From the NCBI GenBank assembly GCA_019828595.1, contig JAHQRK010000008.1:2046001-2110000 (forward strand): a stretch of 64,000 bases of DNA. The letters are read 5' to 3'. The DNA is from Aphanomyces cochlioides (taxonomy: Eukaryota; Oomycota; Saprolegniomycetes; Saprolegniales; Verrucalvaceae). Made by a program: the position numbers and the translations under genes. The notes beneath the pieces were generated by a model. The model did no database searches, was not told the origin of the DNA, and was given only the letters and a program-made list of their open reading frames with translations. This document shows, one piece after another, positions 41,018-52,100 of the stretch (positions within the stretch are counted from its first letter, which is position 1; each line of letters opens with the position of its first letter).

Positions 41018-44000
41018 TTACTGGTGTTCAACTCGAAAAGACATGGGATATTTTTCGAATAGCTCGTTGTATCCAGCTTGAGAGAAAAGGACTGAGACCG
41101 CTTCGATGATGTTTCGATAGTCGAAGTCGTCAGGCGAGAGCAAACGAATTGTTCGCCTGATGGAAGCTGTCCAACTGACAAATATAATCTCGTTCCATAG
41201 TAAAATCGGTAGAGGCCTTTTGCCATCGAACTTGGTTGCATTTCTTTGAGTCCATAAGGAGTACGTGATGGAAGCACAAAGGAGGGACCATAATTTGAAT
41301 AATGCGTCATGCAGGTGTTTTCCTCGCGTATTGGTCTTGAAGCGACTGATATTCGTGGTGGTTGCCCAATCAAACTTAACACCATAAGCTCTCCATGCTC
41401 GCTCTTGGAACATCCAAACTTGATGTACATGATGACATGTATGGAAGGCATGATGAAAAGTCTCAACATCCGAGCAATCTTCATAGACACAACAAATAGC
41501 GTCAGGGTTTTGGATCTGCATATAGGAAAACCTCGAGTTGACGGGTAACATCTTCATGTGCAATCGAAACCATACATCGCCTTGAACAGGTGGAGGTAGA
41601 TTACACACAGTACGAATGAGACGGATATACTTTGCTATGTCTTTGTCAGTTCTTGTCGTAGTCTTCATAGGATGTATAGCTTCAGTCTGGGGGGCGTGGT
41701 AAGCTAAATGCACCACGTTTTTCTTGGGCCACGACTCGAAAGGTAAATCAGTATCCTTGATTCTGGCTGTAAACGGATGTTGACAAGTCGGGACATTAGG
41801 CAGTGGCGACCCTTGCCGAATGTCAAACGATCGAACAACTTTGTCGAAGATTCGTGTGAGTTGATTGTAAATGTCGGTTGTGCGGGGCAATGTGGCAAAG
41901 TCCATGACTCCGTCCTGGTTTAGACAAACTTGGGCAGCTGGATTGTTCGACGACATTCGGTTCACGAACATGGTCTCTGTTGGCCAAGCGCCATGTGGGG
42001 TCAGGAAATCCTTCAGGCATCTGAGACCATTTTTGGCCCCGTGGCGGCACCAGAGACGCATGTCTTCATCTTTCACGACATTTGCTAACATCTTAGCAGA
42101 GCCGAAGTGCATTGCGTCGTAGGCTGTGAGCCATACCGGGAGGTTCAGTACCGTGTCGAGATTTGGAGGCACGCCGATTCGCTTACTCATGTCTGTGGCT
42201 GACCAATGTTTCCAAGTATCAAGCCACAGTGGATGGAGCTCGCGAAGCAAAAGCCACTTGGAGCTTGCATTTGGGTAGTATGAAAGAAAATCGAATGGGT
42301 GACTGTCTCGGAATAACTGATGTATTGTGCGGCTAAATTGTCGCTGTACAAGTTTCTTCCACACCAGGATTTCACCAGGAGAATCGGCAGACATAAAGAG
42401 CTGTAAACGAAGAAGGCGTTGTGTTCGCAGCCTCGATGCAATGTGGGGGATTCCCAGGCCTAAAGGCTTGTCGTACTGCCACCTTCTATGGATTGAGGGA
42501 CGGTAACTCTCATCGAGCTGGGTCTTGCGGCAAAGTATGAACTTGTTTAACATTTGTTGCCACGTAACGACCATAGCAGGAGGCACAGGTACAACGGCTG
42601 TTACATGCCACAACATAGATAGCAACATCGTGGAGGCAATAAGCTTTCGGCCCTGCAATGTCCTTGCTCGTTTACCCCATAGTTGAAAGGACGAGATGAA
42701 TTTGTCGTTGAGTTTTTGAAGTTGGGAGTCAGCCGAAAGTCGATGGCCAAAGAGAATACCAAGATATTTCGTACACTGACCAGTTGGTACGATATTGAGC
42801 AAACCATCTGCTTCGATGTCTTCTTGATCGAGATGGTCGTTGAGAACCAAGGTCATGCACTTGGAACGATTCAGACGGGCCCCTGAAGCCGTGCAAAACT
42901 CTTCCACAATTGCCATTTGCTCCACAGCAGATTGCAGCGAGTTTGATAACAACGTCGAGTCGTCGGCAAAGAATATACTCGTAATAACTGAGTCGTGGGG
43001 AGAGCGATTCCAAGATGTGGGGACGCTCGGAGCATCTCACCAAGAGGTTCTAGGTATAGGACGAACAGTAGGCATGATAAAGGACAGCCTTGTTTGACGC
43101 CTCGGGTAGGTCGGATCTTAGGGCCAAGCTCGCCATTGAAGATGATCTGGACCAAAGGTGAGTCGTACAAAAGAGCTACCCACGCAATGAAACCATCACC
43201 AGTGTTGACTTCTCTCAGCACATCAAGCATAAATTCTCGATCCACCATGTCGTACGCTTTCGAAAAGTCAAGGAATGTTGCATAGTAGTCGTGATCTTCG
43301 TTGGTGCAAAACGTTTGCAAAGTTTGCACAAGCAGGACGTGGTCATGCAGCCGTCGTCCTGGGACAAAGCCAGCTTGACTTGGGTGAATGAGATGAGGAG
43401 CTACTGTAGCCAGGCGATAAGCGAGGGCACGGGATAGTATCTTCACCTCCACTGACATGAGTGCAATAGGTCGGTAGTTTCCAGGATCGCCTCGATCACC
43501 AGCTTTGAAGAGCAGAGCCACAGCACTACGCCTTTGTTGAAGGAGTAGTTTACCGTGGTGGTGAAGTTGGTAGTTGAAGACCCTGACCAGGATTTCGGAG
43601 AAAGCCTCGGGTGCTACTTGGAAGAAGGCCGCTGGCCATCCATCAGGACCAGGAGACTTGTTTGGACTCATTGTCTTGAGAGCACTACACAGCTCGGCTG
43701 CTGTGATAGGTCTGTCTAGCTCCTCGCGTTGCTCATCATTGAGTTTGCGGGAGATAAACCGTATGACAGCCCTCCGCCTCGCCCGGTTTAGCCGAGGTTG
43801 TTCGCCACGAGTGGTAGTCATTATTGCCTTCCAATGGGCAGTGAATCTCTCTTTGATAGTGGTAGGATCAGACACGGGAATGCCATCGACGTTGACCGTC
43901 GTGATAGGAACCTTGAGTCCTTGTGGCCTTCGAAAGAAGTGGCTCGTACCGCGTTCGTTGATATTTGCATGAAAATCGAATTGCTGATCCATGCGGTATT

Positions 44001-45142
44001 GGCGATATTCGATTCTTGCGTTTTCCAGCGCCAACCGAGTAGCATCAACGGCAGCCTCGTCGAGCAAGCCAGCTTCGTATGATCGTTGTGCAGATATATG
44101 TCTCAGTTTTAGGCTTTTGAGCTCGTGTTGCATGGATTGGAGGTGGTGGCGATGACATTGTTGTAAACGTCGTTTGATTCGCTTAAGCCACCCATACCAG
44201 ACGGCTCCCATGTTTGTCGATTCGTCCGCACGCATCTCAGAGAGGAGGTGTGATGCCTCTTCTCGTATGGCTTTGATGACGAGCGGGTCTTTGAGTAGCT
44301 CTCTCGGCAGCCTCCAGTAGCCACGGGTCGTGGGTGTATGACTTGTAGAGAGAACGACAGTGTGCTCCAAGTGATCTCCGGCAAAGCTGTTAGTGGCATA
44401 TTTTGAGCTTTGGTAGGATTGGGCAACTAAATCTTGGTCAATGAACCAGTAGTCCAGACGATTGCTTCGTCCTGGACCGCTTGCCAGTCTTTCGTGAGGG
44501 TGGTGTAGGCGCCACGCGTCGATGACTCCTAGTTGTGACAGCCAGGCAAGACATTCGACTTTTCCAAAGGTGTGATCTTGCCGTGGTTTGGAAGCATCGA
44601 GGTGTTCGTTGACAGGAAGGTTAAAAATCTCCCCCAACCAGGTGTACACTGTTAGCTTCAAAAGTGCGAGGGAGACTGTCAAAGAAACTAGCCCGATGTT
44701 GAGGGGTAACTGGCGCGTAAATGTTGTGGATGTAGACTGGGGTTTCATCCCAGTACGTTTTGATCACAATATAACGGCCAGGGATATCGTGTTGTGATAA
44801 GTGCACCAGGCTTGAGAATCCAGGCATCGATTCGTGAAAGTATGATGCAACGCCACATCGACGGTTGTTCAAATTGTCCGTGCGGGTTGTTCGTAAGTCG
44901 TTGGTAAAAAGTTTGTACTTGCTAACACCCACTTCGTTGTCGAGGTGAGTGTGGAAAGTGTCAAGATGTTTTGCGTTGTTGAGTTTCGTTTCTTGAAAGA
45001 GAACAGCTTGTGTCGGTTTCCGAAGACGCCGTGCAACAAGATGTCCGTTTTCTTTCAGCCCATTGAGGTTGCTCGTCGTCACTTCAAGTATGGGGAGCTT
45101 GACAAAATGACCAGCCGCGACCACTTTAGCCACGGGAAGCGA
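41018..45142 (-). pseudogene. Family B LINE ORF2, two frameshifts
   Basis: The frame is broken twice. An extra A in the run at 44623-44627 lies in the endonuclease at GDFN. A missing G at 42997-43000 lies just before FADD and is shared with E3 and E16. Between the breaks the reverse-transcriptase motifs KSPGPDG and SKAYDMVD are kept, and after the second break the C-terminal zinc-knuckle-like motif. There is no ATG at the start of the frame. It overlaps the ORF1 TAA at 45126-45128. Confidence 0.9.
45113..45129 (-). promoter_or_regulatory. Conserved ORF1-stop/ORF2 junction (family B)
   Basis: CTAAAGTGGTCGCGGCT contains the ORF1 TAA. In the ORF2 frame the nearest upstream stop is a TAG about 12 codons before this point, and no ATG lies between it and the conserved endonuclease start. 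ORF2 must therefore begin at a non-AUG codon, by reinitiation, or by frameshifting. Confidence 0.52.
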
Positions 45143-47591
45143 TCGTTGTGAGATCCGCTAGGTCGCCGTGAATTAAAGTAGGTTCGCTTGGGTGAAACAT
45201 GACTTGATTGTGGAGAGTGATATCCAAATCGTTGCTTTCGTGTAGTTGAAGGATTTTTGTCATGATGTGACACATCGATTCTCCGTCGCCAGTGTACATG
45301 AATTCCATTCTGTTCCATATGTGGAGGCCAAGGTCGGTGTACATCAGGAGTGACATGAGCGTTTCGGAGGATAGACTGCGTTTACCAAGGCGAGAGGGTA
45401 ACGCTGTCACTGGACTTTTTGTTGAGGCCAAAATTGCCGCATCGCTATTGAAATATAGTGGAGCATGAACTGCCATCAATACTTCTGCAATGGCCAGCAC
45501 TTCTTCGACTTCAACTCTGTTGAGGACGATGTCATCATCGGTGATGATTGCCTCGATGAGTGGGAGGTTGTTGACCATCTTCTGGTCACTGAACACCGAG
45601 ATCACGTGGTCGTGAGTGATTGGAGTGCCGAATGTTGCCTCGTAGAGCTGACCAAAAGATTTTGTGCCACCACCAGACGCTCTTAGCCAACGATTAAGCA
45701 GTCGAAGACGAACAAAGTATTCGAAGCTGTCACGATTGGAGACAAAAATTTGGTGCAGTTGCAGTCCAAATTCGATTGGCGCACGTTCTAGATGGATGCA
45801 GATCGTGTCAACACGCCCGTCCGTAATCAATTTCAATAAGTTGAAGGAATCGTGCGCTAACGCTTCCTTAACTTGGGCCGGGATATGTTGTGGTGCGTTT
45901 TGAGCCTTGGTGTCAAGGTCGTTGAGCTCGGCAAGTATGGCATCGAGAGACTTCTCAAACCTTTGGATTGAGCCCTCGTGGGGTTTGATCCCGCTAATGA
46001 ACTCTTCAGCGGCAACGTGCACCTTGTCACCAGATTTGAGTGTCAGCTTTGGAACAATTACTTTGACAGTGGTGTTGCCAACTGTCGTTTCGTGTTCCTC
46101 GGGCTCAACATTAGCGCGTTCGTCCAGAGCCGCAAACATGTTCGGGGAGATCCAAGGACGATCAGGAGCTGGGATTGAGCCAGCGGAGATTGGGGTTTTC
46201 TTTCTTTTGCCTGTAGTTTGAACTTCAGTCCATTCCTTGTTGCTGTCTCGGGTCGTTTTCTGCCGTTTGGCAGTGGATGTCGAGACAGCGGCGTCTCCCC
46301 GTGGGCGGTGAGGGGTTGCGTGAAGTCCATGTTGGGTGGCGATTACATCGAGGTCAAGGCGCGCGAGCTTCTTGTCACGGTAAAACCATCCTTGACCAAA
46401 CACGCGGAGGCACCGACCCTTGAAAATGAATTCTTCAATTGATCGACCGTCATTGTGCATAGATTCGGGTATAGCTGTCCCTTCAAAATACAAGCGATAA
46501 CGAGAGCTAGCCAAGCCAGTCGTCGAGGAAACTGTGGAGTATGAGCCCCACAAAAAGCGCGGCTCAAGCTTTGACATGATGCTGAACATGAGACGTTCTT
46601 CATCCTGTCCTTGGAGACCAGATGGGATATCGATGAAATATCCATCAAGTATATGGGGCTCTGTCATGACAAATCTCTGAGAGCTGCCATCCTTTGCCAC
46701 TTGGATCTTGAGAGAGACTCCACGCAGCTTTTTAAGAGCATCTTCAGAGGCTATGCCCCACTTGAGAAGACGATTGGAGACATCTTTCTCGCACTTGATG
46801 ACATCGACAAATGCATCGTCCAAATCAAGCGCTTGGTTGTCAAACAATAGAGATGTCATTGCCTTGGAGATGTCGATGTATTTGGTGTATTGGCCAGTGG
46901 ACATTTGTAGCCAGCCAACAACATCTCTGGGGGAATGTTTTTGGATGGGCAAAGTGTCGTCAAACGTGAGAGATCCTGTCGCGCGTTTTTGCAACAAGGA
47001 CGCCAGCTCGGCCATAGTTGGTCGATAATGGCCGACGTCACTGTTCCGCTGAGCCTTGGCAGATTTAGCTCTCTGCTTGGCTTGGAATTCCCACACGCAT
47101 TCGTTTGGCTTTTTGGTCGAGGTGTTCGACTCGGGTGGTATTGGCACGGAGCGTGTTGTAGCAGGAGGCGAGGCATCGATTTGAGCTTCAGGCTCCATTT
47201 CCACATCAACATTGGTGTCGCGAATCGATTGGTCTTCAGAGCGCGGCTCCAGCTCAGTGGCTTGAGTAATCGGTGGGGTATGTGGTTGGTTGTTGTTGGA
47301 GATATCCTCTATGTCTTCATCAGGCATCGGAGAAACATTATCCTTGTTGACAGTTTTGTCGCTGGTACGAGCGCTTGGTAATGGCACGCGACCACCGAGT
47401 GTAGCAAGACGTATGGGCGGTTGAGCAGCAGGCGGAGTTTTGTCGATGATTGAGTCAGGTTCATCGTCATCATCATCGTCAACAATCACCTCCATGATAC
47501 TAGAAGCGTCCGAGGTATTGCGAAAGGGAGAGGCAGAAAAAGCTGAGGGCTTGTGTGCATGAGCACGGCTGGAAGAGCGGGTAGTCGCCAT
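45126..47591 (-). CDS. Family B LINE ORF1 protein (intact)
   Basis: This 821-aa protein starts at the ATG at 47589-47591 (A at -3, G at +4). A longer frame that would begin inside the tRNA stub is not credible. Compared with family A it lacks the FSK repeats and has a shorter Ser/Asp-rich N-terminus. The central region aligns well with A, including YFIDIPSG, RFLWGSY, RYRLYF and LRVFGQGWFY, which I read as an RRM-like RNA-binding fold. The C-terminal half is mainly helical and also conserved with A. This is the only intact family B ORF1 in the window. Confidence 0.88.
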   Translation of the reverse strand: MATTRSSSRAHAHKPSAFSASPFRNTSDASSIMEVIVDDDDDDEPDSIIDKTPPAAQPPIRLATLGGRVPLPSARTSDKTVNKDNVSPMPDEDIEDISNNNQPHTPPITQATELEPRSEDQSIRDTNVDVEMEPEAQIDASPPATTRSVPIPPESNTSTKKPNECVWEFQAKQRAKSAKAQRNSDVGHYRPTMAELASLLQKRATGSLTFDDTLPIQKHSPRDVVGWLQMSTGQYTKYIDISKAMTSLLFDNQALDLDDAFVDVIKCEKDVSNRLLKWGIASEDALKKLRGVSLKIQVAKDGSSQRFVMTEPHILDGYFIDIPSGLQGQDEERLMFSIMSKLEPRFLWGSYSTVSSTTGLASSRYRLYFEGTAIPESMHNDGRSIEEFIFKGRCLRVFGQGWFYRDKKLARLDLDVIATQHGLHATPHRPRGDAAVSTSTAKRQKTTRDSNKEWTEVQTTGKRKKTPISAGSIPAPDRPWISPNMFAALDERANVEPEEHETTVGNTTVKVIVPKLTLKSGDKVHVAAEEFISGIKPHEGSIQRFEKSLDAILAELNDLDTKAQNAPQHIPAQVKEALAHDSFNLLKLITDGRVDTICIHLERAPIEFGLQLHQIFVSNRDSFEYFVRLRLLNRWLRASGGGTKSFGQLYEATFGTPITHDHVISVFSDQKMVNNLPLIEAIITDDDIVLNRVEVEEVLAIAEVLMAVHAPLYFNSDAAILASTKSPVTALPSRLGKRSLSSETLMSLLMYTDLGLHIWNRMEFMYTGDGESMCHIMTKILQLHESNDLDITLHNQVMFHPSEPTLIHGDLADLTTIASRG

Positions 47592-47642
47592 GTTGTCAGT
47601 TTTGGACAGTGGTACTGCGGGGTAGCTGGCAAATTGGAAACT

Positions 47643-47656
47643 ACTCCTATGGCTCA
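47643..47656 (+). repeat. tRNA-Met 5' stub between E10 and E11, with A1
   Basis: ACTCCTATGGCTCA. It carries the same changed first base as the stubs at 38792 and 39497. Confidence 0.93.
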
Positions 47657-47734
47657 ATGTCAATGGGGAGTCTATTTGTAGTTAATGTAAACTACAAACT
47701 AATATTGCCCGAAGGCTCATCCCATTTCCAACTG

Positions 47735-49113
47735 CTAGGCTGAATTGGAAATCAATTTGGCTTTTCGTTTTCTTGATTCGCTTCGACGTTGGGACTTCGA
47801 TTTCTTCGGTGTTTGTAAGCTAACACGGCGAATATGTCGGATAAAACTGACTCTTGGCATCTGACCCAGGGGGTATACATTTTCATTGTCTTGGATCATA
47901 CATAGACTTCGGTCTATGCAGCGCTTGTATCGCTTGGCGAGGACCCAGCAATGGGATGTTGAATCAGTGACAGAAACAACCAAGAATTCTCCGTCAGGCT
48001 CATCCAATATCGCTCTACAGATATCACGAATTGGATCACCCACCGATTGCTTGAGCAGTTGACGGGAGAATATGGCGTCGTTGTAGTGGAATCCATGTGT
48101 GTATGCCAGCTTGAGAAAATCATGCATCTTGGAAGGGGGAATGCCCGCGTCGTGAGGAACTCCATGGGCCTCTTTGAAACCCGAAATGACTTCTTCGCTG
48201 AGCTCAAAATTGGAGACATTCAAATTGGTAGCAACGATTCGGATTGCAGCCGCAAGACAAGATTTGTCACTGTTGTTGCCAATTTCTAGCCACAGAGGAT
48301 CCATCGCTCGAAATTCAGCAAGCGTTGGGGCGAGACCAGTGTTCGTGAGGAAGTGGGCTCCAGCTTGTCGCCATCGTTGGTACATCGCCACGGCTTCTTG
48401 ACACCCGCTGAGGTCTTTTTCGTCGAACCAGTCTTTGTCGAGTCCATCCGGGCGTTGAAACTTCCAGTTGACTTGGTATTGAATAGTTGAAATTCGATTT
48501 CGCATTGATGCCACTTCGCGGTGGTCATCGATAAACAACACTTCATCGATGTCATCATCGTCGGTTGGAATTCGCAGAGTGCGTGGGCGGTTGGTTGGGG
48601 CATCAGCCGTTGTCGCATTCGTTTGTGGCCTGGCTGGAACAGAAACATCGTCCAATATAGATCCATGAGGGATGGTAGCGGAGATCCATTGTCATTGCCC
48701 AAGGGGTCAAATTCGCGGGTGCTCGAGTTCAAAATGGACATATCAGGAGTAAATTGGTGTTCTTCAGTTGTAACTGGACTTGAAGGACGAGTGTCGGATG
48801 ATTGCGTCATAGGTACAGAAATCTCAACTCCATCCACTCCCTCAAGAGTAATCCCTGGAGACATCGAGCTCCCCACACCTCGTGTAGTTATGGGTCTCGA
48901 CGTCTGCGCGGGGAGTACGCTATCGGCAGTGAAAATCGTTGAAGCTTCCATTGTTGTTGTCTTGGGTAAAATCAAAAGTGAGTCTTGGAGAATTGTTTTG
49001 AGATTCTCACTGAACTTATTCTCAGTTGCGACACTTGAGTCAGGCACGATTTGATTGGGCAGTGAAATGTTTTGCGCGGATCGTGAGTGATGGTCGCCAG
49101 GATTCCCAATCAA
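47735..49113 (-). pseudogene. Family B LINE ORF3, frameshifted in the middle
   Basis: Two extra bases near 48655 (CCAATATAGATCC where other copies have CCAATAGATCC) break the frame around residue 152, before the chromodomain-like segment. Both halves are otherwise preserved: the downstream frame 47735-48655 keeps the chromodomain-like and protease-like regions. Confidence 0.88.
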
Positions 49114-49164
49114 AAATTCAGCTGGGATACCAAGTCAAGAATACAGCTGGGGCTTGTAATCAAA

Positions 49165-52100
49165 TTACTGGTGTTCAACTCGAAAAGACATGGGATATTT
49201 TTCGAATAGCTCGTTGTATCCAGCTTGAGAGAAAAGGACTGAGACCGCTTCGATGATGTTTCGATAGTCGAAGTCGTCAGGCGAGAGCAAACGAATTGTT
49301 CGCCTGATGGAAGCTGTCCAACTGACAAATATAATCTCGTTCCATAGTAAAATCGGTAGAGGCCTTTTGCCATCGAACTTGGTTGCATTTCTTTGAGTCC
49401 ATAAGGAGTACGTGATGGAAGCACAAAGGAGGGACCATAATTTGAATAATGCGTCATGCAGGTGTTTTCCTCGCGTATTGGTCTTGAAGCGACTGATATT
49501 CGTGGTGGTTGCCCAATCAAACTTAACACCATAAGCTCTCCATGCTCGCTCTTGGAACATCCAAACTTGATGTACATGATGACATGTATGGAAGGCATGA
49601 TGAAAAGTCTCAACATCCGAGCAATCTTCATAGACACAACAAATAGCGTCAGGGTTTTGGATCTGCATATAGGAAAACCTCGATTTGACGGGTAACATCT
49701 TCATGTGCAATCGAAACCATACATCGCCTTGAACAGGTGGAGGTAGATTACACACAGTACGAATGAGACGGATATACTTTGCTATGTCTTTGTCAGTTCT
49801 TGTCGTAGTCTTCATAGGATGTATAGCTTCAGTCTGGGGGGCGTGGTAAGCTAAATGCACCACGTTTTTCTTGGGCCACGACTCGAAAGGTAAATCAGCA
49901 TCCTTGATTCTGGCTGTAAACGGATGTTGACAAGTCGGGACATTAGGCAGTGGCGACCCTTGCCGAATGTCAAACGATCGAACAACTTTGTCGAAGATTC
50001 GTGTGAGTTGATTGTAAATGTCGGTTGTGCGGGGCAATGTGGCAAAGTCCATGACTCCGTCCTGGTTTAGACAAACTTGGGCAGCTGGATTGTTCGACGA
50101 CATTCGGTTCACGAACATGGTCTCTGTTGGCCAAGCGCCATGTGGGGTCAGGAAATCCTTCAGGCATCTGAGACCATTTTTGGCCCCGTGGCGGCACCAG
50201 AGACGCATGTCTTCATCTTTCACGACATTTGCTAACATCTTAGCAGAGCCGAAGTGCATTGCGTCGTAGGCTGTGAGCCATACCGGGAGGTTCAGTACCG
50301 TGTCGAGATTTGGAGGCACGCCGATTCGCTTACTCATGTCTGTGGCTGACCAATGTTTCCAAGTATCAAGCCACAGTGGATGGAGCTCGCGAAGCAAAAG
50401 CCACTTGGAGCTTGCATTTGGGTAGTATGAAAGAAAATCGAATGGGTGACTGTCTCGGAATAACTGATGTATTGTGCGGCTAAATTGTCGCTGTACAAGT
50501 TTCTTCCACACCAGGATTTCACCAGGAGAATCGGCAGACATAAAGAGCTGTAAACGAAGAAGGCGTTGTGTTCGCAGCCTCGATGCAATGTGGGGGATTC
50601 CCAAGCCTAAAGGCTTGTCGTACTGCCACCTTCTATGGATTGAGGGACGGTAACTCTCATCGAGCTGGGTCTTGCGGCAAAGTATGAACTTGTTTAACAT
50701 TTGTTGCCACGTAACGACCATAGCAGGAGGCACAGGTACAACGGCTGTTACATGCCACAACATAGATAGCAACATCGTGGAGGCAATAAGCTTTCGGCCC
50801 TGCAATGTCCTTGCTCGTTTACCCCATAGTTGAAAGGACGAGATGAATTTGTCGTTGAGTTTTTGAAGTTGGGAGTCAGCCGAAAGTCGATGGCCAAAGA
50901 GAATACCAAGATATTTCGTACACTGACCAGTTGGTACGATATTGAGCAAACCATCTGCTTCGATGTCTTCTTGATCGAGATGGTCGTTGAGAACCAAGGT
51001 CATGCACTTGGAACGATTCAGACGGGCCCCTGAAGCCGTGCAAAACTCTTCCACAATTGCCATTTGCTCCACAGCAGATTGCAGCGAGTTTGATAACAAC
51101 GTCGAGTCGTCGGCAAAGAATATACTCGTAATAACTGAGTCGTGGGGGAGAGCGATTCCAAGATGTGGGGACGCTCGGAGCATCTCACCAAGAGGTTCTA
51201 GGTATAGGACGAACAGTAGGCATGATAAAGGACAGCCTTGTTTGACGCCTCGGGTAGGTCGGATCTTAGGGCCAAGCTCGCCATTGAAGATGATCTGGAC
51301 CAAAGGTGAGTCGTACAAAAGAGCTACCCACGCAATGAAACCATCACCAGTGTTGACTTCTCTCAGCACATCAAGCATGAATTCTCGATCCACCATGTCG
51401 TACGCTTTCGAAAAGTCAAGGAATGTTGCATAGTAGTCGTGATCTTCGTTGGTGCAAAACGTTTGCAAAGTTTGCACAAGCAGGACGTGGTCATGCAGCC
51501 GTCGTCCTGGGACAAAGCCAGCTTGACTTGGGTGAATGAGATGAGGAGCTACTGTAGCCAGGCGATAAGCGAGGGCACGGGATAGTATCTTCACCTCCAC
51601 TGACATGAGTGCAATAGGTCGGTAGTTTCCAGGATCGCCTCGATCACCAGCTTTGAAGAGCAGAGCCACAGCACTACGCCTTTGTTGAAGGAGTAGTTTA
51701 CCGTGGTGGTGAAGTTGGTAGTTGAAGACCCTGACCAGGATTTCGGAGAAAGCCTCGGGTGCTACTTGGAAGAAGGCCGCTGGCCATCCATCAGGACCAG
51801 GAGACTTGTTTGGACTCATTGTCTTGAGAGCACTACACAGCTCGGCTGCTGTGATAGGTCTGTCTAGCTCCTCGCGTTGCTCATCATTGAGTTTGCGGGA
51901 GATAAACCGTATGACAGCCCTCCGCCTCGCCCGGTTTAGCCGAGGTTGTTCGCCACGAGTGGTAGTCATTATTGCCTTCCAATGGGCAGTGAATCTCTCT
52001 TTGATAGTGGTAGGATCAGACACGGGAATGCCATCGACGTTGACCGTCGTGATAGGAACCTTGAGTCCTTGTGGCCTTCGAAAGAAGTGGCTCGTACCGC

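Larger units (their letters stand above)
39511..47642 (-). mobile_element. E10: family B LINE, full length (8.1 kb)
   Basis: This is a complete family B element with the conserved 5' block (47608-47642), ORF1, ORF2, ORF3 and the 3' hairpin. ORF1 is intact. ORF2 has two single-base frameshifts, and ORF3 has one near its C-terminus. It shares a CGCTGCGACG variant in ORF3 with E14. Confidence 0.94.
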
